Made by a program: the position numbers and the translations under genes. A stretch of 64,000 nt of DNA, taken from contig OZ007514.1 of NCBI GenBank assembly GCA_963931865.1, forward strand, positions 6,798,646 through 6,862,645, written 5' to 3'. A model generated the notes under the pieces. That model had not been told where the DNA came from. It saw only the letters and a program-made list of their open reading frames with translations, and made no database searches. Numbering within the stretch: the first letter of the stretch is position 1; every line of letters begins with the position of its first letter. The stretch is from Axinella damicornis. Its lineage: Eukaryota; Porifera; Demospongiae; Axinellida; Axinellidae. Below, piece after piece: positions 20,682-33,000 of this stretch.

Positions 20682-21363
20682 TACCGTATATCTTCTAAAA
20701 AATTCGTCATCCCTAATTATCACCCCTTCACGCAAATGGGAAAAATTGTCTCTAGCTAATTTCGGCAAGGGAATTCTCAAATATTTCGGAATTTAATCTC
20801 TACGTTTTCGGCAGCTTGCCATCCTGTCTGAAAGTGATGGCTTATACAAGTCGGTCAACGAGAGAGATCGGTGGGTTCGGTGCTGTTAAAAGCCCCAAGC
20901 AGTCAACTGATCACGTTCGACATAAGCAACCTGCCACGTTGACCAGTTCATCCAATTGGTGAAAGCCCTGCACTGAAGTACACTCGCAAACCTCCGAGTC
21001 TTGCCCTGACCCTGAGAGTCAACACAGATGAACATTGAACGACACGGGGTGAGTACAGGGGGGTATCGATCGTACAGCCTGTGGCACAGTTTGAGATCGT
21101 TCGCTTCGTACACCGACAATTCCGACGCAGGTACTAGTCGAAAATATGGAGTGTCACAGTCTGTACCAAGAGGAAAGTCTACGCTACCGGTCGATCTTGA
21201 GACTTGAATCTCCAGTGGAAAAAACCCGACTGACCGACCATTGGTAGCACTTCTAATTATTCAGCCCTTCAGCATTTTGGTACAAGATTTTACTTCTAAT
21301 TATTTCGGCAAGGCTTACTAATAATCAATGAAAACCTGCCGAATTTTTAGAAGATATACGGTA
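20682..21363. mobile_element. Non-autonomous TIR element, TACCGTATATCTTC family, copy 1
   Basis: TACCGTATATCTTCTAAAAA at the left end is the inverse of the right end (TTTTTAGAAGATATACGGTA). TA borders suggest a TA target duplication. Sub-terminal blocks (TTCGGCA, TCACTTTCAG) are repeated. A second, decayed copy is at 26,266-26,980. No transposase is encoded. Confidence 0.8.
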
Positions 21364-21888
21364 ATCTGCTTCCTATGCTTCAGCGGAAGGCTGGAGTTTG
21401 GTTCCTGCACAAATTGCTAACTCCCTTTACAGTGAAGCTTATTGCTTATTCAGAATACTACTTCCTTGTTGCTTTTGCGGTTGTCTTTCCTTACTTTTTC
21501 AGTCAAGGGAAAGCCCTTTTGGTTTACTAAATATTTGGAGAAAGAAAAAATGTACGGGACCATTAACCTCTACGGACTTGAGGAAAGACACCTGAAACCG
21601 TGTAACTGTGAAAGGAAGTTTTAACAGGCTGAAAAAGTATATATATTCTGTCCAATAACTAGCGCTTTCAAGGAATTTTGGGGGAGTCCAGCAGTCCAGA
21701 TAGTATACCTGCCACGTAGTCCAGTCCACTGATTCCTGACAGCCCAGCCAGTACATGGTGTAGCGGTTGGTAAGCACTGGCACATGCAGAGGTGTGCTTC
21801 CAGCGGTTAACTAACTTTAAGCAAAGGCCATGCTGCCACTCCATAGGGTGGCGTGCACGTTTCTGATCCAGTTCTACATGCTCTATTA

Positions 21889-22478
21889 TCCATGCTGACA
21901 CTCACACACACAACCATATATACACACACTCAACACACAACCCCTCCACACTCACACACTACACACCTCTCCACACTCACACAACTGCACACACCTCGGC
22001 CTGTGTGTCCTCTGCATTGATCTCCAAGAAGCTTAAGGCTCCGTCTAGGACCTCTTCTCGGACTGGTGCCCTCAATCTGTTCCAGTAGGGGAGATCGAAA
22101 CCCACTAGAACAGCTCCTCTTCCTTGTTGATCTGCAGGATCTGGTCCTGGATCTCACTTCTGGAGGCTGTGCAGGACAGGTACAGATAGTATCACAAACA
22201 GCTGCTGCCATGGCGCACCATTGTAACAGGATGTGGTTCTTGTCCCCACAGCAAGGATGGCTCCAATGCCGAGTAATGGTTAGGGATGCTGGATGCCAAT
22301 TGAGAGGGTGATGGTTGAGTGAGCTGGGTTTCACAGTTTCTTCAGAAAATATTGTGAGGATGTCATTGTTGTCCATCATATCATTTCCGAGGCTATCAGC
22401 TGTTTCGCACTCCTCCGTGACAGAGTAGTAGAGGTTTGGGTCTAGGAATTGGATCAGAAGATTGTAATGTAGTTGCAT
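21889..22478 (-). pseudogene. Dynein heavy chain segment, copy B (duplicate of 10.55-11.16 kb)
   Basis: It repeats the copy A exons with further damage. The LLEQIEGT and SPRRGPRR codons run directly together with no spacer, and the LDGAFLEINAE exon carries insertions (TGTGTGTC and GCTTAA). The minus-strand stretch 22,300-22,478 reads LLIQFLDPNLYYSVTEECET then ADSLGNDMMDNNDILTIFSE in one open frame, whereas the copy A equivalent (11,000-11,160) is frame-disrupted. The function of that stretch is unknown to me; it may be another dynein exon. Confidence 0.6.
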
Positions 22479-22848
22479 GGTTATGCCATACGATCAACAG
22501 AAATTGGGAATCGGTATAAGCTAGAATTGATGCAAATGGCAAAGTTCACCAGGTTTGGTCACATTGTGTCACTCACCACCACTCACTTCCCACCCCACTC
22601 ACTTCCCACCCACACACTTCCCACCACACAGTTCCAACCCACACAGTTCCCACCCCACACAGTGCCAACCCACACACTTCCCACCCCACTCACTTCTTAC
22701 CATGAAACTCCTCACCCCCAAACACACACTTCAGGCACTAAGACTTCTCCGGTCTATACCTCCCCTCTCACCTCCCCTCTCCACCTGCCGTCCACTCACC
22801 TGTAAATGAGCAGTTGCAAGATCCACATGCTTTAGCTACTCCCTCCGA

Positions 22849-22938
22849 ATGGCGCTTGTCCACAATTTGGTGTACAGCTCCTCCTCCTTGTTGATCTGCA
22901 GGATCTGGTCCTGGATCTCCGTCAGGCACTTCTGGAGG
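22849..22938 (-). pseudogene. Dynein heavy chain exon, copy C (internally deleted)
   Basis: After the shared TGTGCAG acceptor the minus strand reads LQKCLTEIQDQILQINKEEE, then LYTKLWTSAI. Compared with copy A the part from FKW to LEP is gone, so EEEL joins YTKLW directly. The frame is kept. It is flanked by the same GTAGCTAAAGCATGTGGATC sequence as at 11,520. Confidence 0.6.
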
Positions 22939-23019
22939 CTGTGCAGGACAGGTACAGATAGTATCACAAACAGTTGCTGCATCATTGTAAGCAAACTGCA
23001 AATCGTGTTTGGCAGGGTT

Positions 23020-23115
23020 GTACCTATACCGGTATAGGTATCGGTATAGGTGCCTATATACTCGTGGTATAGGTGCCTATACTCGTGGTATAGGCAAAGT
23101 ATAGGTATAGGTAAA
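23020..23115. repeat. GGTATAGGTGCCTAT tandem repeat
   Basis: Short direct and inverted units of GTATAGGT and ACTCGTGGTATAGG. Related GGTATCGGTATCGGTAC is at 24,292. Confidence 0.7.
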
Positions 23116-23237
23116 CTCATAGCCTATACTTGCCTTCATCTGTGGCACTGATGTTGAAGTATCTCCATACAGCACTAGAGCGGTTTGCCCTACTGGGTAC
23201 CACAAAAAAACTAAACGCCTGTTTCAACTAAAGCTAA

Positions 23238-23618
23238 GGCCAAGCAAACTTGATTGCTTGTTTAGCGCCATGGAAACCCTGCTATTGCATGCGGGCGGGC
23301 GGTTAATTTTCATTATTCATTGCCACTTCCTCCTCATTTCCTACTCAATTTTCAAGAACCTTGAACTTGTTTGCGAAGGTTCAACACTCACGACGACCAG
23401 GCAACGATTGAAAGCTACTACAGAAACGCATACAAACGCTATGTTGCTCTACAAATCACTGCAAGAAGAGCCAACTTTGCACAACTAGCACCTACAGACC
23501 TACGCGCAGCACTGCCTTCAACATCCGATATCCTTGTAATGAGTAATGAAAAATTAGGGGCGGCCCTCTAAAAGCATGCGGGCGGGGACGCTAAACAAGG
23601 AATCAAGTTTGCTTGGCC
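23238..23618. mobile_element. PIF/Harbinger-like non-autonomous element with an open frame
   Basis: GGCCAAGCAAACTTGATT at the left end is the exact inverse of AATCAAGTTTGCTTGGCC at the right end. The element is flanked by TAA on both sides, a 3-bp duplication typical of PIF/Harbinger, whose ends also commonly start GG. Inside, the plus strand from 23,371 stays open to 23,571 (FNTHDDQATIESYYRNAYKR, then YVALQITARRANFAQLAP, ending NEKLGAAL). This might be a transposase-associated or captured fragment. The superfamily is inferred. Confidence 0.6.
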
Positions 23619-23744
23619 TAAACTCAGCCTGTTTCAACGAAAGCTAAACACCTGAGTCTAGTTATGCACGCACGCGACAAACAGTCATGCACGTGCACAG
23701 ACTTGCCCATGCATGGAATGCAATAATTACTACTAATATTTTTA

Positions 23745-24150
23745 TTATGAGTTCGAGGGGCAACCGCACTCCGGCCTGGTAGCCGTTGCAACGCCGCGGT
23801 TGCCTCGCCGTAGCGAAGCTAAATTATTGCAATTCGTTCCAATTAACGCACATGCCACGTGGCTCAGTCGATCGCGAGCAATGGCGACCAAAAGGAAGAC
23901 AAGACAGCACTCACAACTTAGCCAGCACGGTGAGTTTTGGCATGTAAGCGTCAGTTAACGACAGCGATCACGGCTGTGTGGTCAGAATCTTCGTGTGCCT
24001 TTCCTAAGAACGGTACTGCCACCGGAAGTCGGAGAGAGCGCTCGAGCAATGGCGGCCACGGCGAGACAAAAGCGCTCATATCTCCACCACCAAGGTGAGT
24101 TTCAGCTCCAAAATTGTACGGTTGGGACAGTGCATGATAGCGATCATGAA
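23745..24150 (+). repeat. Dispersed repeat with two short ATG-exon-like modules (inverted copy at 53.17-53.54 kb)
   Basis: The first module starts GCAATGGCGACCAAAAGG (MATKRKTRQHSQLSQH) and the second GCAATGGCGGCCACGGCGAG (MAATARQKRSYLHHQ). Each is followed by GGTGAGTTT, a good splice donor, and then by a related downstream block with GTCAGAATCTTCGT. The whole unit recurs inverted near 53.2-53.5 kb. It may come from the 5' end of a spliced element or gene. Confidence 0.55.
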
Positions 24151-24544
24151 GGTGTAGTCAGAATCTTCGTACGCTGTTCCTATCAGTCGAACGAGTTATT
24201 TATATTAATTAATTATATTACGCGGCACAATTTTTCCCCTACCAGGAGTGTAATATGATGTCCTATAAGTTGATACAACCAGCTGTGAATATCGGTATCG
24301 GTATCGGTACGGCCGATCTGATGGCTAACGTTATAATAGGCAAATTGTGGTATAGGTATAGTACAACCCTGGTGTTTGGTCATGTAGTACGTTGTACAGA
24401 TTTTGTCTAGCTAATACAAGGAGAAAGTGGATAGATAGGTAGTTAGCAAGCTAGGTAAATGCAGATAGAGCTATGATGCCCAGTACATTCTCGGACAGGA
24501 AATGCTAGGCAATTGAGATTACAATTCCCCATACATACATGCAG

Positions 24545-24665
24545 TCACACACACACACACACACAGTAACACAATGCACACACACTCACTCACACACACA
24601 CACACCACACACACACACACACACCACACACACACACACACACACACGTACACACACACATGCAC
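24545..24665. repeat. (CA)n microsatellite
   Basis: Several CA runs. The 60 bases before it match 1,798-1,860. Confidence 0.9.
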
Positions 24666-25082
24666 ATGTCCATCAGATGAGAACTTCAAGATAACAAAAC
24701 ACACACTTCACACACAGTGCTGAGATGCGAGGAAGATTAGTCAGAGACATTCTGCTCTGCTTCCCCCGAGACAAGAAGCTTGTAATGTGCAGGTGTGTGG
24801 GTGTGTGGGTGTGGGGTGTATGTATGAGGGTGTGCATGTGTGTGCGTGAGCGTGTGAGTGTGTATCAGTGTGGAACAAGCTCAATTACATCCCTGGTTTG
24901 TTGTATGCCTGTCGTCTTGTGTTTTGATCTCACATTCCTCCTTTCTCCACCACCCCTCCTCTTTTCTGATCCCTCCCCTATGTCCTCTACTCTCCACCTG
25001 CCTCCCCTCCCACCCTCCTCAATGCACTCCCTCTCCTCACCTCCTGTCCTGGCAGCCTGAGGTGGTGGCTTGGTGGCTTGAG

Positions 25083-25240
25083 GGGGACGGGAGGGCGAGG
25101 GAGAGGGGGGGGGGGAGGGGGAGGGGAGGTAGAGGGGGAGGGAGAGGGGGGGGAGGGGGGGGAGGGGAGGGGGGGGGGGGGGGGAGGGGGGGGGGGGAGG
25201 GGAGGGGGGGGGGGGGGGAGGAGGGGGGGGGCGGAGCTGG
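25083..25240. repeat. G-rich low-complexity tract
   Basis: GGGGAGG-type purine runs. Long open frames on both strands are composition artefacts. Confidence 0.95.
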
Positions 25241-25289
25241 GGAAGGAAGATGGAGATTGGAGTGAGTGGAGGGATTTGAATATGTTTGG

Positions 25290-25300
25290 TGTGTGTGTGT

Positions 25301-25356
<56 letters not shown>
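25290..25356. repeat. (GT)n followed by poly-G
   Basis: A GT run switches directly into an uninterrupted G run of about 42 bases. The same CA/poly-C pairing occurs twice at 58.7-58.85 kb. Confidence 0.95.
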
Positions 25357-25358
<2 letters not shown>

Positions 25359-26265
25359 AGAATCGTACTGCATGTGCAAGAACTAATACAGTGCAACCAA
25401 CATGAACCACATAATTAATTCATGCAAACAGGCAATGTGAATGATGGCCATGATGTAACAGGAAGATCACAGGCCGCATCGCACAGTTACATGTCGTATT
25501 GTTCTACAGGTCTAAGAAGTCTTGTGTAACTGTGTCGGAGTGTGCACATATATGCAGGCAGCGCACCGACCGCCTCGGTACACATGGGTGAAGTTTCATC
25601 TTTGAGGAAGAGAGAGACGTCTGCATGCAGAAATGGACTCGTGTTTGATGAAGTCGGAGTCTCCAACTGCCAAGGTACAGTGTACACTTACTTACTGTCA
25701 CTGATAAGAAGTGCGATGGAATATTAATGACAGGCGTATGATACCTTTAGTAACTGCCGAGCATAGCAAAGCAATTGTGTTGGGGTTGGTTTGGGTCTGG
25801 GGCCGAGACTAGTCCTCTTCATGCTGACATCAAGGGGTATAGTGTAGTCCCCGTTGTTGCCCGTAGAAGTGTTTGCAATTATTTTAACTGGTATCAAGAA
25901 TCTTGATTGGTAAAACCGTCCTTGATTGCTCGATCGTTTCCGTCTGAGGCTCTCGATCGCTTGATTAAAGGTCAAAATCATTGCCACACCTCCAATAAAT
26001 TGCCACTTATTTTTTTATCTCTGTCGTTCAGAGTTCATTTTGATTCTGGTCCCTTGATCCAGTCTTAAAAGAGCGTTGATCGCTCAATTCCATTTTGATT
26101 CTGGTCGCAAATACTTCTACAGGCGACACGTAAGTGACTACGCCTTCCGGGGTTACACATTTGCTGCCCTGTGTCTGTTGTACATATGTGCATACAGATC
26201 TGCATATACATATTATATATACTAATGGGAAATAGGGGGAGGGCTGCACTAGAAAAACGTTGATA

Positions 26266-26980
26266 GTGCCATGTATCTTCTAAAAATTCGGCATCCCTAA
26301 TTATTCAGCACCCCTTCACGCAAATGGGAAAAATTGTCTCTAATTTTTGGCAAGGGAATTCCTGGAATTTACTCTCTAATTGTTTTCGGCAGCTTGCCGT
26401 CCTGTCTGAAAGAGATGGCTTATACAAGCCAGTCAATGAGTGAGTTCGGTACTGTTTAAAGGCCCAAGCGGTGAAAGCTCCAAGCTGTCGCCAATGCACA
26501 TGTACACAAGCCCCTGGAAGTCAATGTGCCACATCGACTCGCAGTTCGTCCAATTGGTGAAAGCCCTGCGCTGAACTATACTTGCAAACCTCCAAGTCTT
26601 GCCCTGACCCTGAGAGTCAACACAGATGAACAGAGTACGACACGGGGTGAGTATCGATCGTACAGCCTGCGGCACATTTAGAGATCGTTCGCTTCTTACG
26701 CCAAGTCACCGACAATTCCGACGCACCGACAATTCCGACGCAGGTGCTAGTCGAAAGCATAAAGTGTCATTGTCTGTACCAAGAGGAAGACTGTGTAGCT
26801 TGCCCTATCGGTATAGCTGCTCGATATCTTGAGACCTGAATCTTGAGTGGAATAAAACCCGACCGACGATCGACCATGGGTAGCACTTCTTATTATTCAG
26901 CACTTCTGCATTTTGTACAAATTTCGTTCTAATTATTTTGGCAGAAAAAACCTGCTAGAAGGTAGCTATATGGTATAGCT
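26266..26980. mobile_element. Non-autonomous TIR element, TACCGTATATCTTC family, decayed copy 2
   Basis: It shares TCTTCTAAAAATTCGGCATC, CCCTTCACGCAAATGGGAAA and CTTGCCCTGACCCTGAGAGT with the copy at 20,682-21,363, in the same order. The right end is degenerate. Confidence 0.75.
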
Positions 26981-27012
26981 ATAGTGCATTCCTCAATCAT
27001 TACATATTTACC

Positions 27013-30000
27013 TCAGGTAATAAGCTCCTTCAACCCCCACCAGTCAGGCGCCCAGCGATTGAGCTGAGCATCCATGTGCTCTCCGAGCTGCCTGACATTC
27101 CCCTCCTTCACCGCACCTACGGGGTCTTCCCCCCCCAGCAGTATTTGTGTTATCTGCAAAATAGTATAATTAAACTGTATGAACACTATACATAGTGGTA
27201 TGTAGCAGCCTGTAACATGTACCATTGTCACCAAGTATACACGGCAGGTGTTACTATATATACACGTCTAAGACTTGTAGTTCACCAGTTAACCACTGAA
27301 GAACCATATTCCAGGTTTTCAGGCTCCAAGGTCTTGGCCAGTAGTCCAGATTGAGGCATAACATTCAGTGCTGGACTCTTCAAAGCTGGAACATTGCTTT
27401 CAGAACATATTCTTATAAAAGAGCTAAGAGACGGCTCAGTGCCAACCAAGGCCTTGTCTACAGCCAAGCCCAGACAAAGGATTGCTGCTCTTCACACTTC
27501 GGGCGAACCCATTTGCCCAATTGTCAATCTGTTTCTATTCATGGAGAGCCTAGCTCCCGAGGGTCACTATCACAGGAAAATTTGATGATCTTCGTTTGAA
27601 GTAACTAGTGGATATAGGGTTAAAGATCCAGTGCATAATGGTGGCACTTACAGAGCACTGCAGGGCAGACTGCAGTTCTGCCTCCTTTGGCCAGGCTGGA
27701 ATCTGTGAAAGATCAAATTATGGAGTTTCACATGTACAGAAATATGTATTCTGTGAGTACGATAGCTGCGTACATACAGGCTGTGCTCCACCCTCCTCTC
27801 ACATTCATTAATGCGATACAATTATGTGCTTCTTGTCAATCAAAGTTATGTGACATGAGCTAGTAATTCACGTGATATGTCATCACAAACAACATGCGAC
27901 ACATCCATGAATCTACCGGTTGTCAGGTGGACAATGCAGACTTACGAGATTGAAGGTGTAGTTGGTGTTTTTGCCAGAACAGAATTCCGTCTCCCCCAGC
28001 CTTCGCATTAGTGTCCTGTGGGTACACATGCAGTGAGCAATCAACAATAGTGAAACCACACAAATCAATCAGATCACCTACCACTCGAGCATGAAAACAA
28101 TATTTGTTGTCTTGGAAACTATAGCCATGCATGCACAGTCTTAATTATGTACGTCCAGATGCAATAATATAATGTGGTCTACAATGTCAATAGGTGCCAA
28201 GAATAAATAGCTAATAGTCTAAGAGTTGGTAGACCCCATGGCGGTACATCAGTAATGGACATGTACGTATTATAATTATGGCACTCATAATTTTATGATT
28301 GTGTGTGTGAGTATAACGGATGTAGGATGTTAATATGTTCAGGGGGCTGGACAAGATTATAATAATGTGCGAACTGCGTACGGTATCTGAACCTCAAACT
28401 CTGCCAAGAATAATCTTGTGGGCCAGACTCTCTCTGAGAGTCTTGCCTGCGAGATTCGAGAACGTTGCAATGGGCAGGGGTTGGAACCTTCCAGAAAAGT
28501 TGGGTTGCAAGCAGACACAGTCAAGGAGCAGCAGCTGGAGCTAGCAGACTAAGGGAGCATGCCTGTGCTGAAGCTAGCAGACGCACTTGATCTGGCAGGA
28601 TGCACAGCTGAAGCTAGCAGACGCACTTGATCGGGCAGGATGCACAGCTGAAGCTAGTGGACGCACTTGATTGGGCAGGATGCGCAATGAAGAAAATGGT
28701 GTCGCAGGTGAAGCTAGTCATTGAGTGGGCAGTTTCGAGCGCTTCGTAAGACTTTGAAGTTGTCAAGAAAAGCAATGGGGTCATGTGTGCACTGCTCAGT
28801 GTAAAATGCTGCTGCTTTGCGCAAACACCATTGTGAGGGAGTCAGCCAAGTTTGAACTAGCCCATCTTAGAAAGAAGGGAAAAAAATCGATTTCACAACA
28901 CTGGGAGTCGTCTTGGCCAAGAAATCACTCGAAGATGAATAGCAAGTTGTCATAAAGGCTGCCCGATTTTTGAAAGATTTTTTTGTATTAGCTAGCACCC
29001 CACACATAGCGTACACAGTCTTGAGTTCAGAGTTAAGAGTTGCATGCTTTGTGAGAATGGCATCACAAAATGATGCTTGACAGAGTGGTTTCAAGCTTCT
29101 TGTGACACTTTGAAGCAGTGAAAAAGAGATGGGATCATGCACTAGCTACCCAGTGTTTATTACACTGAGCACAGATATTAGGTATACCCGATTGAAGAAA
29201 GGACAAAAGCTATATTTTGACTTTCTGGTTTAGTACTTTCGTGATGCTTTTCGCGACACTGGGGAAACACTCAAAGGTACACTGTATATTGTAAGATGAC
29301 TGTTTCTCAGGTTTTGAGAATACTATTTGCCTGCTCTATCCCTACACATAGAATCCAATGCGGGACACATAAATTCTGGTCAAGAAAAAAACTGTAGGAA
29401 ATTCGAATGCATGAATCAGCAGGAGAATGACACCAAAATAATGTACAAGTCCCAAGGGCTTCCCATGTACGTACATAGTTACAACTCTTTTTTAGCAGCT
29501 AATGAATGTACGACTTACGTCTGCCGCAGTGGATCGTATGTTTGCCCATACTCGGCTACTGTGATGGCATCATCGAAGCGAATGTCTGTGACTGAATTCT
29601 GCTCCTCCGCCATCACCAGTAGCCGAGACTTAGCAGGAACTTGTCCGTCTAGGCTCTACAAAGTAGAAACAACATGCTGGACGTTAACAATCTGTGGTCC
29701 AATCATACCCATTTGCTTCCCGTCCCAGGTAGACTGGACAGCATGCAGGTATAAATGTGCATAAGGAATATTATGGCATTACTTGAGAAGAGCATGATGA
29801 TGTAGACAGCGGAAGCAAGGGAGGATGACTATGCAATGGATAAAAATTTATCCATGGTAGTGTCGTTACTATTTTTAGCTCACACCGGTACGGATAGAAC
29901 CGATACTTCACGAAGGATGACTATACTAGAGAACAGATGAAAGCAAGTATTAAAACCCCATTGGTAGTGAATCAGAGGAACAACAGTGACAGACCTTGGG

Positions 30001-33000
30001 AAAGTACTGTGTGACAATGTAGCCAAAGAGGGTGTCTTGACTGTTGGAAAATATGGCACGTATGGAAAGACGCACTTAAACTTCTCCCTGCAATTTTTCA
30101 TGCCTTGCTGTATCTAGTCAGTCAATGAAACAGTTCATTTTTCACATTGCCGTTGCGCGCTCCTTCCCTTCCTTCCACTCTTCTCACCATAACATGCTCC
30201 GGATCACGCCCAGGTGAACGTGGTTGTCCTATATCGCATAACTTTAACAAACTAGTGCAACTTACCAAGGCGCCCCCCAGCCACATGCCCGCAAGCGAAG
30301 GTGGAACAATGTTCCGCGTGTCTGATGGGGCATTGCAGTGCCCCCTCTCCCGCAACATGGCGAGGAAGGATTCACCACGGCAACTCTGCATAGAAGTAGA
30401 ATACATCATTCCTGAAGTTGTTGTAACACCCACTACAAATAAGGCATGATTCAATAGGAATGATTATATAGAGGTGCATGAGTGAGGACTGGACCTCATA
30501 TCAAGAGGAGTTTTAGTCGAAGCTCAATGTCATTAGCACAGATGGGATATCAACAAGAATCCTGCCAACTGTACATAGGTTGACTTTTTCTCAGAAACAT
30601 TGGTAACTTCTCCACCTAATTCAGTAGGACATAACTATATCTCTTTCACATGCAAGCAACAAGGTCGATCGTTGTCCAGTCAATGTTTCCTCCCCTCTGT
30701 CAGAGTATCCGTGGATGCGCATGCCACAGCTATACATGGCATCCATGGATCAGCCAAGGATCAGAGTATCCGCAAGCTAGTCAGTGACCCTTCAAAGTCA
30801 GCATATACACGATCCCCAAAAGAGTCAGAGTCAATTAAGAGATGGCACATTAACAGCACATCTGTGATACTGACATCGCATTATGAACAAAAAGGCAGAC
30901 AATAGTCTCCGCGTCCTCACTTATGTGATTTGGGAATGACAACCTACTTGACTCCTTGAGGGTGTAGGTGTCGAGCCGGAACCGGAGGGGGAGGACCCAG
31001 GGTTGGATCCGAGCCGAGGAGCCTTGTTATGCGGCTCCTCCTCGGACTCGGATCCGGATCCATCCAGCCTCCTCTTCCGTCCGGTTCCGGCACCCTTCTC
31101 CTGTCCGGCATCCTTCCCCAGCTTCAGCTGCTCTTTCAGCCTGGAAATCTATGTCATGTACAGTAGGAAAACAAAGAGCTAATCAGGTGTGAACAATCAA
31201 ACTATCCAGGAAGATTGTGCGGGATTGGATTCATCTTCCATCATAATATTATTTGGGGAAATCATGGATCAAATACACATACTCTGCACTTGTTGAGTAC
31301 GGTGGCTAATTTAAGCCAAGAGTGCAATAAGGTAACCCGAATTGCAACCAAATGCTAATACTACACTGGGACCGACGGCTTTACATCCCCTCTGAAGGAT
31401 GCAGTGTAAACTATCAGGTGAAACAACCTGATCCCTCAAAAGATTACACCGGCCTACTCATTTTGGGTTGGGCTGCATAGACTCTTAGCTATGGCATACG
31501 TAGTTGGTTTCGAAACAGCAACCTTGCGGTTAGCTGTACGTCGAATGCTTTAACCACTCGGCCACCAGCCACCCCTAGAGTTTTGCGAATGTATCAATAT
31601 GATCCTGTCTCACCTCAGCAGAGTGCTCCCCGTTTATTTGCTCTAAACAAGCAACCTTCCCCTGGAGTTCCTGGACCTGGCGAGTGGTATAACAAAAAGA
31701 CACATTAATCTGAGAGCCAACTAGCTACAAAGTTCCATGCAAAACCGTGTAACTGTGTTCTAATACAGCTAGCAGTAGTATTACCTGTAGCTGGAAAGCA
31801 TCAGCTTTTGCCTCCGCTGCAACAAGACGTTGGAGAACATCTGCCAGGGTCTAGTGATGATGGAATATCACAGTACTAACAAACAGCAAAGATTATTGCC
31901 AAGCACCTTCAGGTGCGCTAGCTAAAATCTCTCACTATGGTTTTGCAGCATTTCAGTTAGTCTTTACACTGAGGAGTGCACAACACCATAAACTTGAAAG
32001 TTTCACAAGGTGCTTGTAAACCACCAACTCAAGAACTATTGCTTCGATCATGTTTGCTATTCACTAGCCTCACAGCATCGTTCACAGGTCTACCTCCAGT
32101 TTTGATCACCTACAGCGTGTCCGGGGAATCCTTGCATGTGATGTGTGGCAAGGCTTAACGATTGCATCATGTATATAGCTGGGAACGTTCATGTTTGTCA
32201 TATATAGCTGGGAACGTTCATGTTTGTCACTCGGTAGCCCTTTGTAGTCGTGGCTTGTGGCCTGGGTATGCTTCATAGCTCGGTGTAACTCTCAGTTGTC
32301 CCACCTTCGTAGCTAGCACAGGATGCAAGATCGGTCTCATACACGACTTGACTGTTGAGATGAGGCATGAAAACATACGTATGACAGTCATATGCATAGC
32401 TACTGCAGATCATGTGCTAATTAAGCTTCCCCAGGCAATTCCTGCCGTTTATGCATGCTGTAAGAGATCATTCACTGAGATGTAGAAGGCTTGGGAACAA
32501 GGCTATGCCTCATACGTATAGCTACAGTCAGCAGTCTTGATATCGAATAATGCCAGTTAGGATGCTAAGAATATTGATTCAACTAGCTCTCTGACCGATC
32601 AGAAATTGACCTAAAAAGCTACTACATTGTTAAAAAGGGAGTGAGTGGTGTGCTCTGTTATAACTCCTCTGGGGCACTCCTAGTGATTCAAGACAACCGT
32701 CCATCTTTTGTAACAACCGAGACAGCTACGTAAATTCCCCAGTGGTGTTTTGGAGCACCCGATTTTTAATAGTGTACGAACGTACCACTCCATCAGCTGT
32801 TGGGGGTGGGGGTGGCGGCTGTGTCGGGGGTGGGGGTGGCGGCTGTGTCGGGGGTGGGGGTGGCGGCTGCGTCGGGGGTGGGGGTGGCGGCTGCGTCGGG
32901 GGTGGGGGTGGCTGCTGTGTCGGGGGTGGGGGTGGCGGCTGTGTCGGGGGTGGGGGTGGCGGCTGTGTCGGGGGTGGGGGTGGCGGCTGTGTCGGGGGTG

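Noticed and set aside
24858..25410. Pro-rich and Gly-rich frames up to 181 codons
   Set aside because: Purine-rich and poly-G tracts keep all frames open; no splice or start evidence.
31500..31572. Functional tRNA-Ser gene
   Set aside because: The acceptor stem does not pair and SINE-like sequence follows; annotated as a SINE.
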